Translations under genes and position numbers: made by a program
From: Streptomyces sp. Tue6028
GTDB lineage: Bacteria; Actinomycetota; Actinomycetes; Streptomycetales; Streptomycetaceae
Length of the DNA: 64,000 nt
Direction of reading: 5' to 3'
Assembly (NCBI RefSeq): GCF_002300165.1
Contig: NZ_MLCE01000010.1
Span: 62,001-126,000, forward strand
Shown here: positions 1 to 8,002 of the stretch, piece by piece
Layout: each line of letters opens with the position of its first letter
Position numbering within the stretch: the stretch's first letter is position 1
Notes under the pieces: generated by a model
The model's input: only the letters and a program-made list of their open reading frames with translations
What the model was told of the DNA's origin: nothing
Database searches by the model: none

Positions 1-1
1 G

Positions 2-478
2 CTGGCCGCGCCCGATCCGGCGGGCACGGCCGACCTGGACGATCTACCGCGCGTGGGCGCCCGGCGCGGGCGGCGCGGGACCGTACGGCTGGTCGCCGTC
101 GGGGTCGTCGGTGCCGTCCTGCTCGCCGCCCTGGTCGGCGGGCTCGCCGAACTCACGCAGACCCGCGAGGAGCACGTGAACGAGCAGGAGGCGACCTCCG
201 TGCTCGTCCGGGTCGACATGCGCGGACAGGGAATGACGCAGCAGCGACAGGCCCTCGCGGCGCACCAACTGTGGGAACGCTGCCGGGACTCGACGTCCGC
301 ACCGCTGAACCGGGCCACCCTCGGCAGCCTCGGCGACGGCCTGTACGCCGGTGTCGTACGCCCCGCGCTCACCGACCACGACCGCATGCGGCTGACCGGA
401 TGCCTGGAGGACACGAGCATCGACCGAGCCCACCTCACGGTCGTCGGCGTCGGTGACGCGGACGCGGACGACGACTGA
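2..478 (+). CDS. membrane-anchored protein, 3' part of gene (partial)
   Basis: The frame is open to the left edge of the window, so the true start lies upstream; a GTG at 53 is only an internal possibility. The visible 158 residues have an Arg-rich stretch, one hydrophobic segment (VRLVAVGVVGAVLLAALVGG region) and then an extracytoplasmic domain of about 105 residues with two cysteines (in WERCRD and LTGCLE) that could form a disulphide. The tail is Asp-rich. Topology suggests a cytoplasmic N-terminus and a small exported domain. I do not recognise the family. The next gene on the same strand is a membrane-tethered phosphatase, 260 bp downstream. Confidence 0.6.
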   Translation: MAAPDPAGTADLDDLPRVGARRGRRGTVRLVAVGVVGAVLLAALVGGLAELTQTREEHVNEQEATSVLVRVDMRGQGMTQQRQALAAHQLWERCRDSTSAPLNRATLGSLGDGLYAGVVRPALTDHDRMRLTGCLEDTSIDRAHLTVVGVGDADADDD

Positions 479-554
479 GGACGACCAAGGGCCACGGCCG
501 ACCGAGGGCGACGAGCCAGGACCACGGCCGGCCGAGGACGAGGACCGCGTCCGC

Positions 555-644
555 GCGGCTCGGCCCGTCCACGCGGCTCGGCCCGTCCACGCGGCTCGGC
601 CCGTCCACGCGGCTCGGCCCGTCCGCGCGGCTCGGCCCGTGCGG
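555..644. repeat. 18-bp tandem repeat, 5 copies, intergenic
   Basis: Five consecutive 18-bp units of the form GCGGCTCGGCCCGTCCAC. The first three are identical and the last two differ only near the 3' end. They lie between the partial membrane-protein gene and the phosphatase gene. Confidence 0.85.
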
Positions 645-737
645 GCGGCTGCCCGGCATGCCGGGAACAACACCCTTGCCACCGGCCCGGGTTACGATGC
701 CAAGGCGCCCCTCGTCCCCGAGCATCCCGGGTCGCCC

Positions 738-1469
738 ATGGCTGTCGCCTCCGCTCCTCCGCCCCGCATCACCGTGCCCACGGGCCGATCACCGCGATCG
801 GCGCGATCCCGCAGATGGCTCCGCACCGGCCTGCGCACCCTCACGGGTCTCGCCCTCGGCTATCTCGCCCTGTGGGCCACCGGCGCGCTCGGCATCCTTG
901 CGCTGTCGTACTGGGCCCGTGAGGGGACCCCGCCGCCGGAGGGCGCTTACGCGGTGCGGGGCATCCACCATTTCCAACCCGTCGACGCCCGACGTACGTT
1001 GTGGCGGGGCGGCGCGCCGTCGCCCGACGGGTACCGGGCGCTCGCGCGACGGGGGTTCAGCACCGTCGTGGACCTGCGCGCCGAGGATCTCACCGCGGCG
1101 CAGCTCGCCGGGCCCCACGAGGCCGGGCTCGATGTGGTGCGCCTCCCCGTCCGCGACGGGCAGACCCCGACGCCCCGCCAGGTGGAGCGATTCCTCCGGG
1201 TCGTCGGCGAGGCCCCGGGGCCGGTGTTCGTGCACTGCGGTGCGGGCGTGGGGCGCACGGGGGCCATGGTGGCCGCGTATCTCGTGCGGACCGGCCAGGA
1301 GTCGGCACCGGCGGCGGTCAGACGGAACCTTGCGGTGGGACCGCCGTCGGTGGAGCAGATCTACTACGGGCTCAGCCTGGGACGGGATCGCGCGGACCAG
1401 CCGCCGTTGCCGGTGATCGCCGTGAGCCGCCTGGTGGACGCCCCACGGCGTATGTGGTCCAGGCTGTGA
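738..1469 (+). CDS. membrane-tethered protein tyrosine / dual-specificity phosphatase
   Basis: The 243-aa protein has an Arg-rich N-terminus, one transmembrane segment at about residues 34-58 and a phosphatase domain from about residue 70. The P-loop HCGAGVGRTG gives the HCx5R signature (His166, Cys167, Arg173). Family chemistry is a cysteinyl-phosphate intermediate that dephosphorylates phosphotyrosine or phosphoserine/threonine. The fold is the tyrosine phosphatase/DSP type, not the low-molecular-weight type. An Asp in VRDGQ (about residue 140) could be the general acid. The frame extends upstream to 453, but that part is an 18-bp repeat array of low complexity, so I place the start at the ATG at 738. 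Substrate unknown. Confidence 0.82.
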   Translation: MAVASAPPPRITVPTGRSPRSARSRRWLRTGLRTLTGLALGYLALWATGALGILALSYWAREGTPPPEGAYAVRGIHHFQPVDARRTLWRGGAPSPDGYRALARRGFSTVVDLRAEDLTAAQLAGPHEAGLDVVRLPVRDGQTPTPRQVERFLRVVGEAPGPVFVHCGAGVGRTGAMVAAYLVRTGQESAPAAVRRNLAVGPPSVEQIYYGLSLGRDRADQPPLPVIAVSRLVDAPRRMWSRL

Positions 1470-1551
1470 CGCCTCTCCGCGGGTCGTGGCGCGTCGCGCC
1501 ACGACAGGCGTGCGATCGGCGGGCGTTCAGTCGGCCGACCGATGTCGGCCG

Positions 1552-1616
1552 GTGGATATCGGGTGTCGGTCAGTAGATATCGAGTGACGGATATCGAGTG
1601 ACGGATATCGGGTGTC
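1552..1616. repeat. short GATATCG-containing direct repeats
   Basis: The stretch between the phosphatase and the DUF397 gene carries several copies of GGATATCGGGTGTCGG or GATATCGAGTGACGG within 65 bp. No gene is visible in 1470-1744. Confidence 0.6.
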
Positions 1617-1744
1617 GGGTTCAGGAAAGCCACAAGGCCCTCTGCGGAATCGGGACACAGAGGACGCCCGGAAACGCCAAGCAATCACGGAATCAAGGCA
1701 GATCAAGAAAACGGAGAACGCGCAGACGACGGATCGCACCTGCC

Positions 1745-2008
1745 TCAGGACAGCAGGAAGTCGGCCTCCCCCGCCTTCGCGCCCTGGATGAACGCGGTGA
1801 TCTCGCCGGGGGTGTAGATCAGCGCGGGGCCGTCCGGATCCGCCGACTGACGGACCGCGATGCGGCCGTCGGCGAGTTTCATGGCCTCCAGGCAATTACC
1901 GCCGTTCCCGCCGCTCCACGGCTTGTGCCAACCCTCGCTGCCCAGTTCACGGGCGGGCATTCCGTTGTAGATGCGCACGTTGCCTATTGCGGGCTTGATG
2001 CGTTCCAT
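1745..2008 (-). CDS. DUF397 domain protein (AbaA/WhiJ-locus small partner)
   Basis: An 87-aa protein that matches the DUF397 family over its whole length: a W-x(4-6)-GGN motif (WHKPWSGGNGGNCLEA), the central VRQSADPDGP motif, and the closing block FIQGAKAGEADFLL. DUF397 proteins are small, cytoplasmic, and nearly always sit beside an XRE-family DUF5753 regulator, as here. Its ATG begins directly after the TGA of the upstream regulator gene (zero-base spacing), which implies translational coupling. The biochemical role of the family is unsettled; a partner or antagonist role for the regulator is inferred from context. Confidence 0.88.
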   Translation of the reverse strand: MERIKPAIGNVRIYNGMPARELGSEGWHKPWSGGNGGNCLEAMKLADGRIAVRQSADPDGPALIYTPGEITAFIQGAKAGEADFLLS

Positions 2009-2869
2009 TCACAGCTCCTTGCGGAGATCACGGAGGATCTCCTTCGTGCGATGTGCCGTAGCGGCCTGAGCCGCCATGCGGTCCATGACCTCGAGATGGG
2101 TCGCCACCTCTGAGCGCGCGTCCAGGTAGACGGCGCCGGTCAGGTACTCGCTGTAGACCATGTCCGGGAGTTCCGGCATGGCGAAGCGGAACAGCACGAA
2201 GGGCCCGTACGTGCCGGGGTGCGGGCCCGAGGAGAACGGGATCACCTGCAACGTCACATGGGGCAGTTTCGTGGCCTGGAGCAGCTTGTCGATCTGGGCG
2301 CGCATCACCTCGGGGCCGCCGATGGGACGGCGCAGGGCCGTCTCGTCCATCACGGCCCAGATCCGGGGTGCGTCCTCACGAGTGAGCAGATCCTGGCGTT
2401 GCATGCGCAGCGCCACATGGCGCTCGATGTCCTCCGGCTGGGTCTGGCCGATGGCCCCCGCCTTCAGGACGCCGCGGGCGTAGTCCTCGGTCTGCAGCAG
2501 CCCGGGCACGAAGTGGGGTTCGTACGAGCGGACGAGGGCGGCGGCGCCCTCCAGGCTGACGTGCATGGAGAACCAGTCGGGCAGGATGTCGTGGAAACGC
2601 TGCCACCAGCCCGGCTTGTTGGCCTCCTCGGCGAGTTGGACGAAGGCCTCGGCCTCCTCGTCGCCGACCCCGTACGACTTCAGCAGGAGCTGGAGATACG
2701 GGATCTTGAGGGAGACCTCGGCCGTCTCCATGCGGCGGACCGTGGCGGGCGCGACGCGCAGGATGCGGGCCGCCTCCTCGCGCTTGAGACCCGCGCGTTC
2801 CCGCAGGTCCAGCAGGCGCCGGCCGAGGACGACCTGGCCCACCGTCGGCGCGGACCGCGGTTCGCTCAC
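2009..2869 (-). CDS. XRE-family transcriptional regulator with DUF5753 domain
   Basis: This 286-aa protein has an N-terminal helix-turn-helix of the XRE/Cro type at about residues 14-68 (LGRRLLDLRERAGLKREEAA, then VAPATVRRMETAE). A DUF5753 domain follows, with the typical SYEPHFVPGLLQTEDYA motif and the strand pair LQVIPFSSGPHPGTYGPF. I chose the GTG at 2869 because the open frame upstream of it reads into promoter-like DNA. It is the WhiJ-type regulator of a three-gene abaA/whiJ-like locus together with the DUF397 gene and the divergent ATPase gene. In Streptomyces such loci affect development and antibiotic production. The two palindromes in the divergent promoter region are candidate operators. 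Confidence 0.9.
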   Translation of the reverse strand: MSEPRSAPTVGQVVLGRRLLDLRERAGLKREEAARILRVAPATVRRMETAEVSLKIPYLQLLLKSYGVGDEEAEAFVQLAEEANKPGWWQRFHDILPDWFSMHVSLEGAAALVRSYEPHFVPGLLQTEDYARGVLKAGAIGQTQPEDIERHVALRMQRQDLLTREDAPRIWAVMDETALRRPIGGPEVMRAQIDKLLQATKLPHVTLQVIPFSSGPHPGTYGPFVLFRFAMPELPDMVYSEYLTGAVYLDARSEVATHLEVMDRMAAQAATAHRTKEILRDLRKEL

Positions 2870-2996
2870 GCCCCACCTCCACTGTGTCCGGACAGGCCGG
2901 GCGGCGCCGTCCGGGGTCTCTTCGACTGGTCCCAACTGGCGCCGCTCGACGTGCTGTTGCGAGCAGTGTGCCACGCGCCTCCACCGAGTCACACGG

Positions 2997-3017
2997 CACT
3001 CTGCAATTTTCAGAGTG
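2997..3017. promoter_or_regulatory. perfect 7-bp inverted repeat, candidate operator
   Basis: CACTCTG and CAGAGTG are separated by an AT-rich 7-bp spacer (CAATTTT), midway between the divergent XRE regulator and ATPase genes. It directly abuts the next palindrome. Confidence 0.55.
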
Positions 3018-3032
3018 ACACTTGCCAAGTGT
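3018..3032. promoter_or_regulatory. 15-bp palindrome, candidate operator
   Basis: ACACTTG-C-CAAGTGT is a perfect palindrome around one central base. It lies 26 bp before the GTG start of the ATPase gene and is a natural candidate site for the adjacent XRE protein. Confidence 0.55.
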
Positions 3033-3057
3033 TCACGTCGGGGCGATAGTGGCAAGC

Positions 3058-3972
3058 GTGACTCCGTCCGCGCCGTTAGGAACAGACGCCGCCGAAGACC
3101 GGTCCGGTCTCCGCGCCGCCGCAGGGCTCCGCCCCGGCGCGGCTGCCGAGCGCCGGTTCCGTTTCGAGCTGTCCGCACACCCGGGCTCCGTGGCTCAGGC
3201 AAGACGCCTGACCCGTGCCCGCCTGGCCCGCTGGGCGGTGTGCGAGGACACCTGCGACACGGCGGCTCTCGTCGTCTCCGAGCTGGTCACCAACGCGATC
3301 GTCCATGCCGCCGGTGAACGGGTCGTCTGCGAGCTGCACGACGGCGACGACCTGGTGCGGATAGCCGTGCGTGACGAGGGATGCGCTCCGGGCGAGCCGC
3401 ACCCCTCCCCACAGCGGCCCGAGGAGGAGCACGGGAGGGGATTGCTCCTCGTCGCGGCCATGTCCAGGGCCTGGGGGGCCCAGGACACCGGCCCCGGCCT
3501 GCTGGTCTGGGCCGAGCTGGAGCGATCGGCCGGGTCCGAGCGCGCGGCGGGTCCCGAGCACGGGGCCGGGTTCGAGCACGCGGCGGGCTCCGAGCACGGG
3601 GCCGCGTCCGGGCGGACGGCACACTCCGAGCATTCGCCACAGTCCGAGCACGCGGCAGGTTCCGGCCGGTCGGCACGTTCCGAGCACGGGACGGCGTCCG
3701 AACGGTCGGCGGAGTACGACCGGCCGGCCGGAGGGGAGCACTCGGCGGGCATCGAGCGCACCGCGGCGCGGGAGCACTCGGGCACCGCCCGCGAGCGCGT
3801 GAGGGTGCCGTCCCAGCTCACGGCCGCGACGCCGCGGCCGTGCACGGCCGGCCGGCCCCGCGTGGACACCGAGGTCCGGTCGGACCTGGGCTGGAGCGCC
3901 AAGAAGCCCCCGGCCGACGGCCGGGGTTCCGGGGCCGAGGCGTCCTGGGGAACGGGGACCGCATGGGTGTGA
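3058..3972 (+). CDS. RsbW-like ATP-binding protein (HATPase_c_2) with hexapeptide-repeat tail and TTA codon
   Basis: The N-terminal 150 residues form a GHKL ATPase domain of the anti-sigma-factor kinase type. The N box is SELVTNAIVH (about residues 74-83), the G1 box is VRDEGCAPGEP with Asp106, and the G2-like motif is EHGRGLLLV. Residues 155-244 are 15 copies of a degenerate hexapeptide (E/G)(H/R)xAxS, then a low-complexity tail. I use the GTG at 3058; its codon 7 is TTA (3076-3078), so translation may need the bldA tRNA. A GTG at 3187 would avoid the TTA but would cut into the conserved domain. It is the third member of the abaA/whiJ-like locus and overlaps the next gene by 10 bp. Confidence 0.82.
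   Translation: MTPSAPLGTDAAEDRSGLRAAAGLRPGAAAERRFRFELSAHPGSVAQARRLTRARLARWAVCEDTCDTAALVVSELVTNAIVHAAGERVVCELHDGDDLVRIAVRDEGCAPGEPHPSPQRPEEEHGRGLLLVAAMSRAWGAQDTGPGLLVWAELERSAGSERAAGPEHGAGFEHAAGSEHGAASGRTAHSEHSPQSEHAAGSGRSARSEHGTASERSAEYDRPAGGEHSAGIERTAAREHSGTARERVRVPSQLTAATPRPCTAGRPRVDTEVRSDLGWSAKKPPADGRGSGAEASWGTGTAWV
3520..3789 (+). repeat. 15 degenerate 18-bp units encoding a hexapeptide repeat
   Basis: This part of the ATPase gene encodes 15 consecutive six-residue units with Glu (sometimes Gly/Asp) first, His or Arg second and usually Ala fourth, for example ERSAGS, EHAAGS, EHGTAS. Period is 18 bp throughout. Confidence 0.85.
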
Positions 3973-4415
3973 GGGCATCGTCGGCGACGGGGCCCTCGGC
4001 ACGGGTCCTGAGCCTGGACACGCTGGTGCGCGTGCGGCGCGCACAGCCGGGGTCCGGGCAGCCGAGGCGTCTCCTCGTACCGGAGGACATGACGATGCCG
4101 CTGGGCTGCGACGCCGTGTCGGTGCCGGCCCGGTTCGGCCCACTGCTGCTGCCCCGGCTGCCGCGGGTGGGCTGCGTCTACGCCGACGGGGCGCACTGGT
4201 GGTGGATCGTGCCCTCGGATTCCGACGTCGCGCTGGAGTGGCCCGCGCCCGCGCACTACGCCACGGGGGCGGTCGTCGTGGACGCGCCCGCCGAACCCGG
4301 CCTGATCCACCGGCCGGAGGGAACTGTTCCGTACACCCCGCCGATCCCCCTCTACCTGGCCGTGTGCCGGGTGACGGGGACGACACCCGTCTGGTCGCGT
4401 CCGATCAGCGCGTGA
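3963..4415 (+). CDS. conserved hypothetical protein (Streptomyces)
   Basis: A 150-aa protein starting at the ATG at 3963, which overlaps the end of the ATPase gene by 10 bp and is thus translationally coupled to it. It has no signal peptide or membrane segment. A central aromatic stretch (YADGAHWWWIVPSDSD) and a Pro-rich end (TVPYTPPIPLYLAVCR) look like a small beta-rich domain. I do not recognise a named family, but position and composition resemble the small companion genes found after RsbW-like ATPases in Streptomyces. It may act in the same regulatory pathway; this is inference from the overlap only. Confidence 0.65.
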   Translation: MGVRASSATGPSARVLSLDTLVRVRRAQPGSGQPRRLLVPEDMTMPLGCDAVSVPARFGPLLLPRLPRVGCVYADGAHWWWIVPSDSDVALEWPAPAHYATGAVVVDAPAEPGLIHRPEGTVPYTPPIPLYLAVCRVTGTTPVWSRPISA

Positions 4416-4416
4416 G

Positions 4417-4444
4417 GCCCCGCTCCGGACCAGGGCCGCGGGGC
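4417..4444 (+). terminator. hairpin after the ATPase/hypothetical pair
   Basis: GCCCCGC and GCGGGGC arms of 7 bp enclose a 14-nt loop just after the stop codon at 4415. No T-run follows, as usual in Streptomyces. Confidence 0.45.
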
Positions 4445-4535
4445 GCTCGCCGAGGGCTGCCGGCCACGGGCCGAGGACACGGGGCGCGCAGGTCAGGGGC
4501 CATCGGTCATCGGCGGCGGCCATGGAGCTCACGGA

Positions 4536-4637
4536 GTGACGACCCGGCATCCGGCCGAGGGCGCACCAGGTGACGACCCGGCGCCCGGCTGAGGGCGCAC
4601 AGGGTGACGCCCCGGCGCCCGGCTGAGGGCGCGAGCG
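4536..4637. repeat. 34-bp tandem repeat, 3 copies
   Basis: Units begin GTGACGACCCGGC at 4536 and 4570 and GTGACGCCCCGGC at 4604, with few differences. They occupy most of the 345-bp gap (4416-4760) before the ABC transporter gene. Apart from the hairpin at 4417 and the ribosome binding site near 4747, nothing else is visible there. Confidence 0.8.
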
Positions 4638-4760
4638 CCGCCCGGGCCCGTACGGCATGTCCGAAGTGCGCCGGTCGCCGCAAAACCCCGTTGCCGCCAT
4701 GGGTGGAGCGCTGCGTTCCTGGGAATTGCACCGTTCGTGCGTTCTCGGGGGAGGCCATCG

Positions 4761-6719
4761 GTGGAGAAACCCGCACGGAAGAAGAACGGCGACGCCGACG
4801 AGCCGCCGCCGTCCGACTCGGAACATCTGCTCTTCGGCGGCCCGCTCCGGTACGACATGGGCTGGTCACAACACTCCGACGCGTTCCTGGAGTTGAACTT
4901 CCGCGCGATGGTGACGCGGCTGCCGTCACTGCTCGCGTCCAGTTTCCGGCTCGCCTGGAAGGCGGACCCGCGCGCCGCCCGGGTGGTGCTGGCCGCCGAA
5001 CTGGCCCGCGGCGGAGCCCAGGCGGTCAGCCTGCTCGCGGTCAACAGCGTGCTGGGGCGGCTGATGGCGGGCGGCCCGGTCGAGGACCGGCTGCGCGGCG
5101 CGCTCCCGGCGCTGGTCACGGTCGCCGCGGTGATGCTGGTCGCCGCACTGCTGCGGGCCGCGTCGACGTACGCCACCGGGCGCCTGGAGCCGAAGGTGGA
5201 GCGGGTGGCGACCGAGCTCTACCTGGAGCGGGCCGCGGCGGTGGAACTGTCCGCGATCGAGGACGACGCCTTCCACAAACTGCTGGACACCGCGCAGTAC
5301 GGAGCCCAGTCCGCGCGCCGCATGATCAGCATCGCGACCCGGGTCGTGAACGCGCTGATCTCGCTGTGCGCGGCCGCCGGTGTCCTGACGGTGCTGCACC
5401 CCGCGCTGCTGCCGCTGCTCGTCACGATGACGCTGCCGAGTGCCTGGAGCGCCCTGACGAACGCCCGGCGGCGCTACGAGTCGTTCCACACCTGGGTGCA
5501 GCACGCCCGCGCCGGGCACCTGATCAGCAGTCTGCTCACCGAGCCGGCCGCGGCTCCGGAGATCCGGGTGCACGGGGTCGGGCCGTTCCTGCTGCGGCAC
5601 TTCCGCTCGATGTCGGAGACCGCCGAGGCCGAACAGGCGCGGCTGGCACGGCTTTCGGCCCGCACCGGGCTGATCGCCGCCGCCTGGACGGGACTTGCCA
5701 CGGTGGCGACGTACGCGACGCTGGGCGGGCTGCTGGTCGCCGGGGCGATGGCGCTGTCCGTCGCCGGGACGGCCGTGATCTCGATCCGCACCGGTTCGGC
5801 GAGCCTCGACACCCTCGTCCTGGAGATCAACTCCCTGCACGAGGAAGCCCTGTTCGTCGGCGACCTGCACCGCCTGTACGTGGAGGCCGCCGAGCGCGCG
5901 ATCCCGGTGGGCGGCGATCCGCTGCCCGAGCGCCCGCGGGAGATCCGCTTCGAGAACGTCACCTTCACTTATCCGGGCGCCTCGGCCCGGCCGGCGCTCG
6001 CGGACGTGACGCTCACCGTGCCGCTGGGCAAGATCGTGGCGCTGGTCGGCGAGAACGGCTCGGGCAAGACGACCCTGGTGAAGCTGCTCGCCGGGCTGTA
6101 CGCACCCGAGAGCGGGCGCATCCTGTGGGACGACGTGGACGCGGCGACCGCGGACCGGCATCAACTCGCCGAGCGCATCGCGATGGTGGCGCAGGACTTC
6201 AAGCGGTGGCCCTTCACGGCCCGCGTCAACGTCGCGATCGGCCGTGCCTCGGCGCCGCTGACCAGGGAGCGCGTCACGGCGTCGGTCGCCGAGGCGGGAG
6301 CCGAGGAGGTCGTGGCCGATCTCCCGCGGGGGCTGGACACGCTTCTGGCCCGCGGTTTCAGCGGCGGTCACGAGTTGTCGGGCGGGCAGTGGCAGCGCCT
6401 GGGCATCGCCCGGGCCGCGTACCGGCGCGGCACCATCCTGATCGTGGACGAGCCGACGGCGGCCCTCGACGCCCGTGCCGAGCTGGAGGTCTTCGAGAAG
6501 ATCCGGGCGCTGGCGGGCACCGGCCAGACCGTCATCCTCATCACGCACCGGCTGGCGTCGGTACGCCACGCCGATCTGGTCCATGTGCTCGACCAGGGCC
6601 GTCTCGTGGAGTCGGGGAGCCCGGACGAGCTCCTGGCGACGGGCGGCGTCTACGCGGAGTTGTACTCGCTCCAGGCGGAGCAGTTCGCGGCGCGGGTACC
6701 GACCGGGGAGGCCGGCTGA
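4761..6719 (+). CDS. ABC exporter, fused permease-ATPase
   Basis: A 652-aa half-transporter. About residues 40-330 hold the transmembrane domain, with hydrophobic helices near VSLLAVNSVLG, LPALVTVAAVMLVAALL and TVLHPALLPLLVTM. The ATPase domain has Walker A GENGSGKTT (430-438), signature LSGGQWQRLG (from about 539), Walker B ILIVDEPTAALD and the switch histidine in LITHR. The pattern fits exporters of peptides, lipids or antibiotics. The GTG at 4761 follows a GGGGGAGG ribosome binding site with suitable spacing. No substrate gene or partner half-transporter lies nearby, so it probably works as a homodimer; substrate unknown. Confidence 0.88.
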   Translation: MEKPARKKNGDADEPPPSDSEHLLFGGPLRYDMGWSQHSDAFLELNFRAMVTRLPSLLASSFRLAWKADPRAARVVLAAELARGGAQAVSLLAVNSVLGRLMAGGPVEDRLRGALPALVTVAAVMLVAALLRAASTYATGRLEPKVERVATELYLERAAAVELSAIEDDAFHKLLDTAQYGAQSARRMISIATRVVNALISLCAAAGVLTVLHPALLPLLVTMTLPSAWSALTNARRRYESFHTWVQHARAGHLISSLLTEPAAAPEIRVHGVGPFLLRHFRSMSETAEAEQARLARLSARTGLIAAAWTGLATVATYATLGGLLVAGAMALSVAGTAVISIRTGSASLDTLVLEINSLHEEALFVGDLHRLYVEAAERAIPVGGDPLPERPREIRFENVTFTYPGASARPALADVTLTVPLGKIVALVGENGSGKTTLVKLLAGLYAPESGRILWDDVDAATADRHQLAERIAMVAQDFKRWPFTARVNVAIGRASAPLTRERVTASVAEAGAEEVVADLPRGLDTLLARGFSGGHELSGGQWQRLGIARAAYRRGTILIVDEPTAALDARAELEVFEKIRALAGTGQTVILITHRLASVRHADLVHVLDQGRLVESGSPDELLATGGVYAELYSLQAEQFAARVPTGEAG

Positions 6720-6790
6720 CGCGAGGCGAGTACCGACCCGGAGACCGACTGACGCGGAGCGGGTACCGGCCCGGAGGCCCGTCGACCCGG
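6690..6790. repeat. 34-bp degenerate repeat running out of the ABC gene
   Basis: About three units of the form GCGGGTACCGACCGGGGAGG... begin in the last codons of the ABC transporter gene and continue past its stop codon at 6719. Period is about 34 bp; the sequence is unrelated to the 34-bp array at 4536. Confidence 0.6.
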
Positions 6791-6807
6791 CGCGCCGTCA
6801 CGCCCTG

Positions 6808-6981
6808 TCACTCCACGGACTCGCCACCGCGCACGACGACCAGGAACGCGTCCGTGGCGAGGTCCATCACGACCTCCGCCGCCTGGCCCTCCTGGCGGCG
6901 CGCCTGCGCGAACTCCTCAGCGGGCCACGAACCGCGCGGCCCACCGGCGGGAAAGCGCTCCAGCACCGTTCGCCCGTTCAC
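6808..6981 (-). CDS. small conserved protein, 57 aa
   Basis: A short gene starting at a GTG at 6981, with CCTCC (GGAGG on the coding strand) at 6988-6992, six bases upstream of the start. The 57-aa product begins MNGRTVLERFPAGGPRGSWP and continues with an amphipathic Ala/Glu/Gln-rich helix (EEFAQARRQEGQAAEVVMDL) and a hydrophobic strand (DAFLVVVRGG). It has no membrane segment and no Cys. Good ribosome binding site, codon-position GC bias and protein-like composition argue it is real. I do not know its function. It converges with the ABC transporter gene. Confidence 0.65.
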   Translation of the reverse strand: MNGRTVLERFPAGGPRGSWPAEEFAQARRQEGQAAEVVMDLATDAFLVVVRGGESVE

Positions 6982-7166
6982 CCTGCACCTCCATGTCGCG
7001 CTGTACTCGAAGAGTTAAACGCCCGGCATGGGGTCGGCGGCTCGGGAAGTGACGGTACTGAGACATTGCCGACACTCGACTGTGGGTGCGGCGTGACGGA
7101 TCTGACGATTCCGGTCACTCCTGGTCACCGGTGGTGCCGATGCGAACCTGCTCGGTCAGTCGTCGG

Positions 7167-7871
7167 TCAGTCGTCGTACTCGTCGTGGTAGCGGATGCCT
7201 GCGCTGCCCGCGGGCGCCCCCAGAGAGGACGCCCGCCCCTTGGGCTCCTCCCACTCCTCCTGCCGGCCGAGGGCCGTGAGGTCGAGAAGGCTGGTCGTGG
7301 AGCCCAGCCCGTCGAGCCCGCGTTCGTAGGTGGAGTACGTGTGGAAGACACGGTCGCGGTCGCGCAGGAAGCAGCTCGCCCCCGGGCGCTCGTAGGGTTC
7401 GCCGCCGCCGTCGCCCTCGTCGCCCGTGAAGGACACCTGGAAGTCGTGGTTGAAGTCGCTGTCGTACGACGAGTACCAGGGCACCGTCCAGCCCATGCGG
7501 GCCTTGAAGGGCAGGATCCTGGTGTACGGCGCCCTGGACACGGCGGCGAACTCGGTGCCGCGGGCCCGCAGATGGGCGAGATGCCCGATCTGGTCGAGGA
7601 AGGCCGAGCAACTGCGGCAGCCCGCGTCCCACTCGGGCGCGAACATGAAGTGGTAGACCACCAGTTGCTGCCGTCCGCGGAAGAGGTCGAGCAGCGTCGC
7701 CTTCCCGTCGCCGCCCTCGAACACGTACTCCTTGTCGATCTCGACCATCGGCAGTCCGCGCCGCTCGGCGTTGAGCGCGTCACGCGCGCGTGTGGCGGCC
7801 TTCTCCTGGACCAGCAGTTTCTCGCGCGCGGCGCGCCACTCCTCGCGCGAGACGATCCGCGGAAGCGTCAT
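7167..7871 (-). CDS. DUF899 family (thioredoxin-fold-like) protein
   Basis: A 234-aa cytoplasmic protein. It opens with the family pattern LPRIVSREEWRAAREKLLVQEKA and a basic/Arg-rich helix. Next comes the conserved segment for a thioredoxin-like fold, YHFMFAPEWDAGCRSCSAFLD, whose CxxC (CRSC) resembles a redox motif. The block AYTRILPFKARMGW-like (here SRAPYTRILPFKARMGWTVP) and SFFLRDRDRVFHTYSTYERG-like ending are typical of DUF899. A role in peroxide or thiol chemistry is often assumed from the fold but is unproved. It is monocistronic; 7872-8002 separates it from the upstream amidohydrolase gene. Confidence 0.85.
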   Translation of the reverse strand: MTLPRIVSREEWRAAREKLLVQEKAATRARDALNAERRGLPMVEIDKEYVFEGGDGKATLLDLFRGRQQLVVYHFMFAPEWDAGCRSCSAFLDQIGHLAHLRARGTEFAAVSRAPYTRILPFKARMGWTVPWYSSYDSDFNHDFQVSFTGDEGDGGGEPYERPGASCFLRDRDRVFHTYSTYERGLDGLGSTTSLLDLTALGRQEEWEEPKGRASSLGAPAGSAGIRYHDEYDD

Positions 7872-8002
7872 GTGCTCCTCCTACGCAACAGTGCCTTGTC
7901 TGTGGTGACCGGCGGGAGAAGCAGAACTCATCGGCGTATCGGGGAGATTTTTCGTCGGTGCGTCGCCACGAGCGTGAGCGGCCCTCGGGCGCACCGGGCG
8001 GA

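Noticed and set aside
453..737. N-terminal extension of the phosphatase to 453
   Set aside because: The extension consists of the 18-bp repeat array and overlaps the preceding gene; an ATG with normal context is at 738.
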